Source: an uncultured Anaeromusa sp. (GTDB lineage Bacteria > Bacillota > Negativicutes > Anaeromusales > Anaeromusaceae). Taken from it: 64,000 nucleotides of DNA. Below are positions 1 through 7,049 of the stretch, in pieces. The stretch spans positions 1,373,501 through 1,437,500 of the forward strand of contig NZ_OY781460.1 of assembly GCF_963676855.1 (NCBI RefSeq), written 5' to 3'. The stretch's first letter is position 1. Each line of letters opens with the position of its first letter. Both the position numbers and the translations under genes were made by a program. The notes below the pieces were generated by a model. It was not told the DNA's origin. It made no database searches and worked only from the letters and a program-made list of their open reading frames with translations.

Positions 1-418
1 TACCGGGAGATGGGTGACGCAAGTTTAGAAAAAAAGAATTGATGAGGTTATAGTCTAGTTTGTGAAGGCGGATTTGACCTAGTTTTTCTTTGATGATGCG
101 GACGCTGTTTCGGTATCCATCAATAGTGGTTTGTTTTAGACGCGACGTAACAACATAGTGTTCTTGCCAATAATCCAGATATTCTCCCAGCGTAATCTGA
201 TCATCAATCGGCGTTTGCGCTTTTTCCAGCTCTCTCTCTTTAGCGCGGCGGAATTCATTCGCTTCTTGGACCGTGGGAAAATTGCGTCGCGATGATTGCT
301 TTGTTTTTCCCATTCTATCAAGGTAGCGAAACACTACGCGATAAGGAGCTTCGCCAGTCTTTTGGTCCGGGTATACGCCTGAGATAGGTGTGCTGTCGAT
401 ATTACTTTTTCTAGCCAT
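1..418 (-). CDS. int: Tyrosine-recombinase integrase, N-terminal part (cut by window edge)
   Basis: Reading the minus strand from an ATG at 418 gives about 139 residues open to the edge, starting MARKSNIDSTPISGVYPDQK. The order is a short beta-rich arm-binding-like region, a basic linker (residues ~40-60), then a SAM-like core-binding segment beginning near LGEYLEDYWQEHYV. This matches the N-terminal half of phage and ICE integrases; the catalytic domain with its R-H-R-Y residues is beyond the edge. The start is supported by an AAAGGAG about 9 nt upstream inside the end of the excisionase gene, which overlaps by 8 bases. It would catalyse integration and, with the excisionase, excision of the island. 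Confidence 0.85.
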   Translation of the reverse strand, partial: MARKSNIDSTPISGVYPDQKTGEAPYRVVFRYLDRMGKTKQSSRRNFPTVQEANEFRRAKERELEKAQTPIDDQITLGEYLDYWQEHYVVTSRLKQTTIDGYRNSVRIIKEKLGQIRLHKLDYNLINSFFLNLRHPSPG

Positions 419-635
419 TGGTTACTACTCCTTTCGATTGCTCCGAGATTGTGTCAGCTAGTCCGTCAAGCCATGTGAAGAACGGCTGGCAGGGGATACG
501 CCACGACCTACCGATATTTACCACTCGGAATGGAGGGTTTTTTTTGACGAGGGAATAGGCACTATTGCGGCTGATTTGAAGGATTTCAATTAAATCTTCA
601 ACGAGCAGGGTCTCTTTTTCGCGTTTGTTGTTCAT
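411..635 (-). CDS. xis: Excisionase-like MerR-type helix-turn-helix protein
   Basis: This 74-residue protein fits the excisionase/HTH_17 family: an N-terminal LVEDLIEILQISRNSAYSLV helix-turn-helix, then FRVVNIGRSWRIP, the wing that typically follows. It sits directly upstream of the integrase and overlaps it by 8 bases, the normal xis-int layout. It probably bends DNA at the attachment sites and directs the integrase towards excision. A purely regulatory role is the alternative, since these small HTH proteins are not always excisionases. Confidence 0.8.
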   Translation of the reverse strand: MNNKREKETLLVEDLIEILQISRNSAYSLVKKNPPFRVVNIGRSWRIPCQPFFTWLDGLADTISEQSKGVVTNG

Positions 636-1043
636 GGTTATATACCGCTCCTTTTTGAATGCTGCTATTGCAGTTCTTGTTTATGGCGGCATACGCAGAT
701 GCGTTGCATGTTATCGAAAGTGCTTTTGTCGGTTGGTTCATAGGATACGGAACCGAGATAATCTTTTAGTGTTGAAAAGCTTTTAAGCTGCGTTCTGGCA
801 ATGACTCCTTTCGTTTTGAAACTATTCCAAGAAAACTAAAAGCGCGACACGTACAGCAATAGCGAACCATCATGAGGATGGTCAGCTCTTGACTGCGCGT
901 GTCGCGCAATTTTATCTTTTGTCTTTCCCTGGCAAAGAAATGATATGAAATTGTCTGATGATTTTGTCGGGATAAGTTGTGTGTGTGATACGATTGCCAT
1001 TCTACATGGTGCGAAACGGTTTTGTCAAGTGGGGGAGAAAAAT
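636..1043. other. Non-coding stretch with one nested hairpin
   Basis: I see no convincing gene here. The only clear structure is the nested inverted repeat at 842-907. The rest is the probable upstream region of xis (minus strand) and the downstream region of the small zinc-ribbon gene. Confidence 0.5.
842..907. repeat. Nested hairpin, 10-bp outer stem
   Basis: GCGCGACACG (842-851) is the exact inverse complement of CGTGTCGCGC (898-907). Inside, ACCATC (866-871) pairs with GATGGT (877-882) around a 5-nt loop. A T-rich stretch follows on the plus strand (908-920), so it could act as a terminator for plus-strand transcription or as a replication or recombination structure of the element. Confidence 0.6.
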
Positions 1044-1364
1044 TTATTGGAGGGAAAGATAGATGTCCTCAGCGCAGTTGCAGCAGCGGTGATGTTCCTC
1101 CCAACAGCGCTCGCCAGTTTGTCTGGTAGCAACGTAGGTGCCTGGCTCTTCTGTAATCAGGCGATGTGGACAATGCTCGCAAGGGTCGGCGCCCACGCCG
1201 TCGAGCAGAAAACGCTGGACGGCGGCAAAATGGATGCAGGTTGGCGGTATCTCCGATTCGTTTTCAAGGGGGCCTGGAACAAAGAGCGCGCAAGATTCTT
1301 CGTAGACAGGCTGGCGGAGTTGGCTTCCGCATTTTGGACATTTGGATTCGTGATTGTTTTTCAT
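1044..1364 (-). CDS. Small cysteine-rich zinc-ribbon-like protein
   Basis: The protein has 106 residues and is rich in paired cysteines: CPKC near the N terminus, CEHCPH in the middle, and a CWEEHHRCCNC stretch near the C terminus. These could bind one or two zinc ions. An AAAGGAG lies 9 nt before the ATG at 1364, which favours this frame over a longer plus-strand frame across the same DNA. I do not recognise a named family. It belongs to the element's early region and may be a DNA-binding or accessory protein; its function is unknown. Confidence 0.55.
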   Translation of the reverse strand: MKNNHESKCPKCGSQLRQPVYEESCALFVPGPLENESEIPPTCIHFAAVQRFLLDGVGADPCEHCPHRLITEEPGTYVATRQTGERCWEEHHRCCNCAEDIYLSLQ

Positions 1365-1654
1365 AAGGCATTTCTCCTTTGTTCATTTTCGATGACATTT
1401 AATGAAAGAAAAGTGAATTGAGGGATTGGAAATTTTGGGAAAGGGGCTTGGTGTTAAGGTGAGGATGACTTGATGGAGGAAGAGCAAAGGAAGGTGCGAG
1501 GGGAAGCTTTGCCGAAGCGATTTCTGTTCCGCATTGTTGCCGTAATCCCCGTAGCTGGAGGACCAGGTGGTCTTGTGCGCCGCAGGGGCAATGCCTAGAT
1601 TCCCCGTAGGGGAAGAAAAAGATTTCCAAGGGGGTTGCGTTGTTGATGTGTGAA

Positions 1655-1700
1655 GTGATACAATAAATATTGTCGCCAACGCACACCGTGGCGATATCAC
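1655..1700. repeat. Perfect three-way-junction (cruciform) sequence
   Basis: GTGATA (1655-1660) pairs with TATCAC (1695-1700). Enclosed are two adjoining hairpins: CAATA-AA-TATTG (1661-1672) and TCGCCA-N10-TGGCGA (1673-1694). No base is left unpaired at the junction. Such branched structures are typical of single-stranded origins and of recognition sites for HUH endonucleases. Confidence 0.7.
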
Positions 1701-1753
1701 GATAAAGCAGACAATACAGAGATGTACTGAAACTGCTACTACACTAAAGAGAA

Positions 1754-1834
1754 AGCGCCTCTCGAGGCGTCAAAGTAACTGTATAAGCAAGAGTTGTCTT
1801 GCTGTACCTTACTTAGACGTACCCGGGAGGCGCT
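1754..1834. repeat. 81-nt imperfect hairpin with symmetrical bulges
   Basis: Four paired blocks lie in order: AGCGCCTC (1754-1761) with GAGGCGCT (1827-1834); GTC with GAC (1769-1771, 1816-1818); AAGTAA with TTACTT (1773-1778, 1809-1814); CAAGA with TCTTG (1788-1792, 1797-1801). The unpaired gaps are almost equal on the two sides (7/8, 1/1 and 9/7 nt). It stands 54 nt before the next gene start, so it could be a single-strand origin or an RNA leader structure. Confidence 0.65.
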
Positions 1835-1887
1835 ATTTGTTTTCCCCAGACATGAATCCCCACAAAAAATTTTAGGAGCGTGACAAC

Positions 1888-2274
1888 ATGAATTTGATGG
1901 AAGACTTAATTGCACAAGAATTAGGAAGAAAGTACAGAGAGGCGGCAATAAGGGAGTATATTCTTAATAACGAAGAGCGTTGGATGGATGAAGGCGAAGA
2001 AATTTGCAGTCGTAGAGAAGCGTTAGGCCTAACAGCTGCCGCCTTTGCCAAAGAAGTGAACTTAGATCCTAGACGGTTGCGAAAACTGGAATGGGGAAAG
2101 CCTGTTCGGAATGGCGATATCTTGCGGAGACTGTGTACGGCTGAGCTGGCGCACCAGGAGATGCGGGCTGCCTATGCGCAGGTCATACGGGAAAATGAGA
2201 TTCTTCGGCAGCACGTACAAAAGAAAGAACCAAGAATTCGTCCAGTGCTGAAGAAGGGACGGAGTGTAATTTAA
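1888..2274 (+). CDS. Helix-turn-helix protein with C-terminal basic tail
   Basis: The protein has 128 residues. An XRE-like helix-turn-helix spans about residues 42-68 (REALGLTAAAFAKEVNLDPR). It is followed by a helical segment that may dimerise (AELAHQEMRAAYAQVIREN) and a basic tail. TTAGGAG stands 9 nt before the ATG. It lies just downstream of the structured region and upstream of the replication genes, so it may regulate or recruit the replication machinery. It is distinct from the second XRE protein at 2406. Confidence 0.75.
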   Translation: MNLMEDLIAQELGRKYREAAIREYILNNEERWMDEGEEICSRREALGLTAAAFAKEVNLDPRRLRKLEWGKPVRNGDILRRLCTAELAHQEMRAAYAQVIRENEILRQHVQKKEPRIRPVLKKGRSVI

Positions 2275-2405
2275 CCTGGAGGAACTGGCCCCCCGGGGGC
2301 ACTAATTCTCAGCGGCAAGCAATGCAGAAGTTGATATGGTAATGGAACGGCATGATGAATTTTGAATGTCCTATGGTTGCATTTTTGCAATAGGCGAAGA
2401 GAGGG

Positions 2406-2618
2406 ATGATGAAATTGACCAACATAAATTTGGCGCTCTTGCGGCGCTTGCGATATGGAAAGAAGCTTTCACGCAAGGCCGTGGGGGAAGCCTTAGGCAA
2501 AGACCCGATTACGGTTTGGCGATATGAAAAGGGCAAGACTTCAATTAAGGCTGATGTGCTCTTTCAACTGGCCGATTTGTATGGGGCGTCGTTGAACGAC
2601 CTCTACATCCATGAATAA
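2406..2618 (+). CDS. Small XRE-family repressor-like protein
   Basis: This 70-residue protein is almost entirely one XRE/Cro domain: LLRRLRYGKKLSRKAVGEAL, then KDPITVWRYEKGKTSI (recognition helix) and DVLFQLADLYGASLNDLY, the usual last helix. A GAGAGGG lies just before two consecutive ATGs (2406, 2409), so the exact start is uncertain by one codon. The position directly before the replication hairpin and the initiator gene suggests control of element copy or replication genes. Confidence 0.8.
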   Translation: MMKLTNINLALLRRLRYGKKLSRKAVGEALGKDPITVWRYEKGKTSIKADVLFQLADLYGASLNDLYIHE

Positions 2619-2633
2619 GATGTAACCAGAGAG

Positions 2634-2679
2634 CCGGTGGAGCGGAAGGAGAGCGAGCTAGGCTTGCTCTCCGCACCGG
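2634..2679. repeat. Two-part hairpin upstream of the replication initiator
   Basis: CCGGTG (2634-2639) pairs with CACCGG (2674-2679), and GGAGAGC (2648-2654) with GCTCTCC (2666-2672). There is no T-run after it, so a terminator is unlikely. It may be a binding or nicking site for the initiator encoded at 2785, or an attenuator in its leader. Confidence 0.55.
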
Positions 2680-2784
2680 GGATAGAAGTTATGAAGTTGG
2701 AACAATTATCAGAAAATTACAAGGCGATCTAATAATATTTACTTGAGTGGAACAGTCAATCTCAGAACAGTTTGGGGGTCGTTT

Positions 2785-3732
2785 ATGACAAAACAGAAAT
2801 TGCGTGCAGATGTTCCCTTTGTGGAAGCACGGCAACGTATCCACGTTAATCCGTTTGGCTCCAATATAATAGTGCGTATGGCTCATGAATACGTCGAAAT
2901 CGATATCTGGGGAGCTAATGTGCCGCTTCCGGGTGCAAAAAGAACAATGGAAGCCAATCGCAAGAACAATCCATGGTTACGTGTTATGAAGGAAATGAAC
3001 GAAGACTGCGTGAATGAATTAGACGAGGTTTTGATGAAAAGCAAGAACAAGGAGAAACAGGAGCGCTATAGGAAGCGTCAGAGTGAACGCAATCTGCGTC
3101 TTGTAATTAACAAGAACTTTAATCCTGCGACGGCTCAAATGCTAACTCTTACCTTTGCTGAACCGTTAACCTATGATGAGAGCGAACCGCTCTTTAAGAA
3201 GCTTTTGCAGAATTTACAGCGTAAGTATCAAAACATGAAGTATGTTGCCGTGATTGAGCCACATAAAAAAGAAGGCTATCATATGCATGCGATCGTTAAC
3301 CAATCGCTGGCCAAGACTCAGTTTGATGTGCATGCGTACATAAAGAGTGGTATTGTGAAAAGCAAAAAAGCTTCTTTGCCATATCTATGGCCGCATGGAT
3401 GGTTTGATCTGAAAGCACTGTCGGGAGGAGGAAATCTTGGAGGTTGCTTAGCCTCTTATCTTATGAAGAGGACAAGTTGTCCCGAATTTGAGCATAAGTT
3501 TAACTGGCGCAGAAGTCGAAACATCGAATGGTATGATATTTTGCGAGGGGAAGATGCGCTGGAGCTAATTAACGCATATCGCCTTGGTTGGGATGTCCAA
3601 GAAGTATATAGCTATTCCTGCTTTGATTTGGAGCATATTCAGTCGGTTCGGCACTATGAATTTTGTTTAGAATCAACGGAGAGGAGCCGGCGGTTGGCAA
3701 TAGCATCGCTTAATGTAGCGAGCTGTGCATGA
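2785..3732 (+). CDS. rep: HUH-type replication initiator (rolling-circle Rep)
   Basis: A 315-residue protein is obtained from the ATG at 2785 (GGGGGTC just upstream; an in-frame TTG at 2743 is less likely). Visible HUH motifs are LTLTFAEP (motif 1, ~113-120), GYHMHAIVN with the two metal-binding histidines at ~166 and 168, and ASYLMK with a candidate catalytic tyrosine at ~225 in a YxxK context. This is the single-tyrosine HUH arrangement of filamentous-phage gpII-like and plasmid initiators. It would nick one strand at an origin, stay bound to the 5' end and start rolling-circle replication. It pairs with the ATPase at 4204. Confidence 0.8.
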   Translation: MTKQKLRADVPFVEARQRIHVNPFGSNIIVRMAHEYVEIDIWGANVPLPGAKRTMEANRKNNPWLRVMKEMNEDCVNELDEVLMKSKNKEKQERYRKRQSERNLRLVINKNFNPATAQMLTLTFAEPLTYDESEPLFKKLLQNLQRKYQNMKYVAVIEPHKKEGYHMHAIVNQSLAKTQFDVHAYIKSGIVKSKKASLPYLWPHGWFDLKALSGGGNLGGCLASYLMKRTSCPEFEHKFNWRRSRNIEWYDILRGEDALELINAYRLGWDVQEVYSYSCFDLEHIQSVRHYEFCLESTERSRRLAIASLNVASCA

Positions 3733-4203
3733 AGTAAGGAGACAAGAGAAGCGCTGTCTATGACAGGATATTGCGATTGGATGCTCAGGTGTGCTGGTAG
3801 TAGTTTAAGCATAAAAGAGTACTTGGCGGCAGCTTTACAAAGGGGGCTGTCGCCTTTCCTTTTAGAAGGCCGTATGTAATGACGGAAAAACGCAGGTAAC
3901 CTATTACGTACCTCTTCAGAAACGAATATAATGCCGACAAAGGAAAGAAAAGAAAGAATGCAGTAATCATGCGGGTTTGTTCCTAGTAAAGGGGGGCAGG
4001 GGAAGGGAAACGGGTGCGTTTCGCTAAAACGGCGCAAAGCACTAGGTAGAGCCGGAGAAAATAAAATTTTTTTGCGGCTTCTGTGACAACGGGAAGTCCT
4101 CAGATTCACAGAGGCAGGATATCTTCGCCGAAGCAAAGAATATCTAAAGCTTAAATTCACATAATACATATGGTACGAGTTGGAATAATGGAGGTAGCAG
4201 TAA
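3733..4203. other. Non-coding region between initiator and ATPase
   Basis: This 471-base stretch has no supported gene; minus-strand frames here lack family resemblance and a ribosome binding site. It contains short imperfect inverted repeats (for example AGGTAACC near 3894 with a nearby partial partner) and poly-A/T near 4062-4072. The end holds the GGAGG for the next gene. Confidence 0.4.
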
Positions 4204-5967
4204 TTGAGAAGGCTTAATGCTAAGGATGCAATGCGGATTACTACGTTAAGGAGTCATGGCTTTGATTATCGCGATGGTTGGATGATTGCAATCAAGGAGG
4301 GAAAGAAAGGCGTTACGGAAAAAGTGCTTGCTAACTTTCTGGCTTGGCCTATTCGCGAGGTTGTTGTTGATGATGGTTTTGAGCAAAAGCGCTATGTTGA
4401 TATTGAAGGGCTAGGAGCAGATGGGAAAGAGCTTAAAGAAGTGCGCCTTGGCTATAGCGAATTCATGGGAAATTTGTCGACAAGTTTGTCTAAGCACTGG
4501 GGAATGGATGTCATTATCAAACCAAGAGCTAAAGATGATCTCCGGGTGGCTTTGCAAGTTTTAGGCCTGTCGTGCAAAAAAGAAACAGTATTTACTCACA
4601 CGGGATGGCGAAACATTGATAACAATTGGGTATTCCTGCATGCTGGTGGTGCGATTGGGGCCAAAGACGTCAGCGTCGATCTTAGTGAAGGTGGCGATGT
4701 TCTTGGAAGGTATCAATTGCCGGAGGTAGTAGAGGAACCAAACGAAGCCGCGAAGGTTGCCTTTTCGGTGTTAGCGCTGGCCAAGCCTGAAATATCGTAT
4801 CCTCTCTTTGCAAGCGTATTTTTAGCTCCATTAGCAGAGGTGCTGCGTTTCCAGTCCTTGCAAGGGGATTTCATGCCGTTTATGGTTGGCCGAACGCAAA
4901 GTGGTAAGTCTTCATTAGCTGCGCTATTCCTATCGTTCTTCGGAGACTTTGACAAGAATCACTTTCCAGCGAGCTATAAGCAAACTGCCAATAGTTTAGA
5001 GAGAGTTTGCTTTTTGCTCAAAGATGCTCTATGCGTAGTAGATGACTTTTTTCCAGGCCAGTCGCATCAGGAACGGACCAAAATGAAAGAAATGGCGCAG
5101 CGACTTGCCAGAGCTTATGGCGATGGAGCAGTTAGGCAGCGTCTTCAAGGCGGGAAATTGCAAGGTTTATGGGCACCTCGCGGATTGGCAATTAGTACAG
5201 GTGAAGAAAGACCAGAAATTGGCGAATCTGGCCAAGCTCGCTTCTTATTCATTGATGTTAACCGTGGCGATGTAAACTATGAAGCATTGTTAAGTTTACA
5301 TCAGGAGCGCAAAGCGAAGTTAACAAGCTTTATGCGCTTGTATTTACAGTGGGTGGCTGTTAACTGGGAGCGGATTCCGGATCTCTTTGAGGAAACGTAT
5401 CGTAAGGCCGGAAAACTATTTTTTCATGAAGAATATAGCGGACGTATTAATGAGTCCTTGGCGAAACTATGCGGTGCGATGGAAGTCGTTTTGACATTTG
5501 CAACAGAGAGTGGCTTTATTAGCCAGGAAGAGTATGAATCCTATGGGAAAAATGCATATCAGGCCTTTTCAAAAGTTTTGGAAGAAAACGTGAAGAGCTT
5601 GGTGGATGAAAAGCCAGCACAGAAGTTTGTGGCCGCTTTTCGGGAAATTCTGCAGCAACAACCTTGGCGGTTATGCCGACTGGAGGATAAAGAACTGCCT
5701 TCAAATCACCTAGGATGTTATGATGAGGAATATTATTATGTATTTCCGAATGCATCCTTTCGAGCAGTTCAAGAATACTGTAGAGCGACCGCGTCTATTT
5801 TCCCTGTAGGCGATAGAACCTTGTGGAAGCATTTGCGCGATGAAAATATTATTGAAGTAAGTTATTCGCGTGGGCGCAATACGGTTCAGGTTCGTATGGC
5901 TTGCCTGGACGGCAAGAATGTTGACGTTTTGAAGATGCCGCGAAGTGCATTTGAAATAGATGAATAA
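4204..5967 (+). CDS. DUF927-type replication ATPase / helicase-like protein
   Basis: The protein has 587 residues with a TTG start supported by GGAGG 9 nt upstream. The N-terminal part has the GWRNID...VFLHAGGAIG pattern of DUF927 proteins. A Walker A motif follows (VGRTQSGKSS, ~residues 235-245), then a Walker B-like ALCVVDDFFPG, and a sensor-like RGLAISTGEE. The C-terminal ~100 residues look like a winged-helix DNA-binding domain. DUF927 proteins occur on plasmids and integrated elements, often with replication genes, and are thought to be SF3-like or primase-associated ATPases. Here it follows an HUH initiator, so it is probably the element's replicative helicase. The catalytic role is inferred. 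Confidence 0.75.
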   Translation: MRRLNAKDAMRITTLRSHGFDYRDGWMIAIKEGKKGVTEKVLANFLAWPIREVVVDDGFEQKRYVDIEGLGADGKELKEVRLGYSEFMGNLSTSLSKHWGMDVIIKPRAKDDLRVALQVLGLSCKKETVFTHTGWRNIDNNWVFLHAGGAIGAKDVSVDLSEGGDVLGRYQLPEVVEEPNEAAKVAFSVLALAKPEISYPLFASVFLAPLAEVLRFQSLQGDFMPFMVGRTQSGKSSLAALFLSFFGDFDKNHFPASYKQTANSLERVCFLLKDALCVVDDFFPGQSHQERTKMKEMAQRLARAYGDGAVRQRLQGGKLQGLWAPRGLAISTGEERPEIGESGQARFLFIDVNRGDVNYEALLSLHQERKAKLTSFMRLYLQWVAVNWERIPDLFEETYRKAGKLFFHEEYSGRINESLAKLCGAMEVVLTFATESGFISQEEYESYGKNAYQAFSKVLEENVKSLVDEKPAQKFVAAFREILQQQPWRLCRLEDKELPSNHLGCYDEEYYYVFPNASFRAVQEYCRATASIFPVGDRTLWKHLRDENIIEVSYSRGRNTVQVRMACLDGKNVDVLKMPRSAFEIDE

Positions 5968-5969
5968 TT

Positions 5970-6026
5970 ATCGCCTACAACGCCTACGAAAGTTGATGAT
6001 ACAGCAGTGTAGGCGTTGTAGGCGAT
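5970..6026. repeat. 18-bp perfect inverted repeat built from GCCTAC units
   Basis: ATCGCCTACAACGCCTAC (5970-5987) is the exact inverse complement of GTAGGCGTTGTAGGCGAT (6009-6026), with a 21-nt spacer. Each arm holds two copies of CGCCTAC 9 nt apart, so there are four units in two orientations. The first arm begins 2 nt after the ATPase stop codon. TGTTTTATG follows the second arm, so it might terminate transcription. The iterated unit inside each arm also suggests a binding site for a replication protein. Confidence 0.75.
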
Positions 6027-6160
6027 GTTTTATGTTGGTATGAATAAAAAGGGAATTGTGGCAGGAAAGCAGGATTTTCCCAAGTAAAGGTAAAAACAAT
6101 AAACGGTATACCTGCTTTTCGTGAAAATGATAACTATGATAAAGCAGGCCAAGGAACGGC

Positions 6161-6583
6161 TTGAAGGGACTGGTTCGAATTAAGGCGATCACGGTACCGC
6201 AGCATTCCTTCTGTGAATGTCTCAATGCAGATATTGAAGCTGCGCAAGAAGTACATATTCTGGCCTCGTTTCTTATGGAATCTGGCATTAAGCTCATTTT
6301 GCCAGCTCTGAAAAAAGCGGTGGACAAAGACGTAGCCGTGCGGGTTCTTACCGGACGGTATCTTGGCATTACCGAGCTGGCGGCGCTGTATTTGCTTAAA
6401 AAAGAATTTGCCGAAGCGCCTAATTTTCAGCTGCGTTTGTTTCCGGACACCGCAGTGTCCTTTCATCCGAAGGCATACTTTTTGGATATGCCGGAAGGGC
6501 GAAAAGTATACGTGGGGTCGTCGAATCTTTCCTGGTCGGCGCTATGCAAAGGCTATGAATTTCCTTTTTTGCCAGCGAAGTAG
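6161..6583 (+). pseudogene. Phospholipase-D-like (HKD) domain fragment
   Basis: The 140-residue frame contains an HKD half-site: SFHPKAYFLD followed by YVGSSNLSWSAL, the PLD signature seen in nuclease domains fused to helicases. Full proteins continue for hundreds of residues with a second HKD motif. Here the frame ends ten residues after the conserved CKGYEF. In the next frame the protein-like reading FASEVAEP... resumes and runs into the gene at 6601. This points to a frameshift or deletion junction. The remnant probably has no activity. Confidence 0.7.
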
Positions 6584-6600
6584 CCGAGCCGCGCGGCGGC

Positions 6601-6963
6601 GTGCGCAATATTAAAGAGGCGGCAGTGGTGTATCCGGAAGAAACTGGCACCGTTATTCGGCATGATAAGCTCGTGCGCGACGGCATTCCCGAGGTCATTG
6701 CCAAGGCGGGCAAGAAAGCCGTCTGGCATCAGGAGAAAGACGCTAAGGAGCTATTTCATCGCCTCCAGCATAAGCTTCAAGAAGAAGCTATGGAATACCG
6801 CAGCAATCCTTGCGTGGAAGAGCTTGCAGATTTGACGGAAGTGCTGGACGGCATGGCACATCAGCAGGGGATTTCCATGGGAGAAGTCCTGCAGGTGAAA
6901 GCGCAAAAACGCAAAGAACGTGGCGGTTTTGAACAAGGGATTGTGCTGGAGAGAATAGAGTGA
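6601..6963 (+). CDS. MazG-like / phosphoribosyl-ATP pyrophosphohydrolase-like protein
   Basis: The protein has about 120 residues. From residue ~20 it matches small MazG-type nucleotide pyrophosphohydrolases: the DKLVRDGIPEVI opening, KLQEEAMEY and EELADLTEVLDG (metal-binding acidic clusters), and KRKERGGFEQGIVL at the end. Such enzymes hydrolyse non-canonical or excess NTPs. The GTG at 6601 has no good ribosome binding site, and protein-like sequence extends upstream in the same frame back to 6559. The domain may therefore be the C-terminal end of a former PLD-MazG fusion cut by the frameshift. Confidence 0.65.
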   Translation: MRNIKEAAVVYPEETGTVIRHDKLVRDGIPEVIAKAGKKAVWHQEKDAKELFHRLQHKLQEEAMEYRSNPCVEELADLTEVLDGMAHQQGISMGEVLQVKAQKRKERGGFEQGIVLERIE

Positions 6964-6997
6964 ATACTTGTTAAGCGAAATGAAGTAAAAAGCATTC

Positions 6998-7012
6998 TTG
7001 TTAAGTTAACAA
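6998..7012. promoter_or_regulatory. Palindrome upstream of hsdM, candidate operator
   Basis: TTGTTAA-G-TTAACAA is a perfect 15-bp palindrome 38 nt before the hsdM start. The 9-mer CTTGTTAAG at its left edge (6997-7005) also occurs at 6967-6975, 30 bp upstream, in the same orientation. Spacing of about three helical turns suggests cooperative binding of a regulator, but no regulator is encoded in the operon. Confidence 0.45.
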
Positions 7013-7049
7013 CATTGTAGAAAACATGCGAAAACAGGAGGAACTATTA

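Larger units (their letters stand above)
1365..1887. other. Structured non-coding region, candidate replication origin
   Basis: No supported gene. Several hairpins are packed in 300 bases: GACCAGGTGGTC (1561-1572), TTCCCC/GGGGAA (1600-1614), a three-way junction (1655-1700) and an 81-nt imperfect hairpin (1754-1834). With an HUH initiator 1 kb downstream, this is the best candidate in the window for a rolling-circle double- or single-strand origin. The nick site cannot be named from sequence. Confidence 0.45.

Noticed and set aside
945..1421. 158-codon plus-strand ORF across the zinc-ribbon gene
   Set aside because: It lies opposite the minus-strand gene, which has paired cysteines and a strong ribosome binding site. 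The plus-strand product has no recognisable features.
1383..1700. Overlapping minus-strand ORFs in the hairpin region
   Set aside because: Low-complexity composition, no ribosome binding site, and they run through the structured DNA.
3654..4169. 171-codon minus-strand ORF between rep and the ATPase gene
   Set aside because: It overlaps the end of rep, has no start signal and no protein-like pattern.
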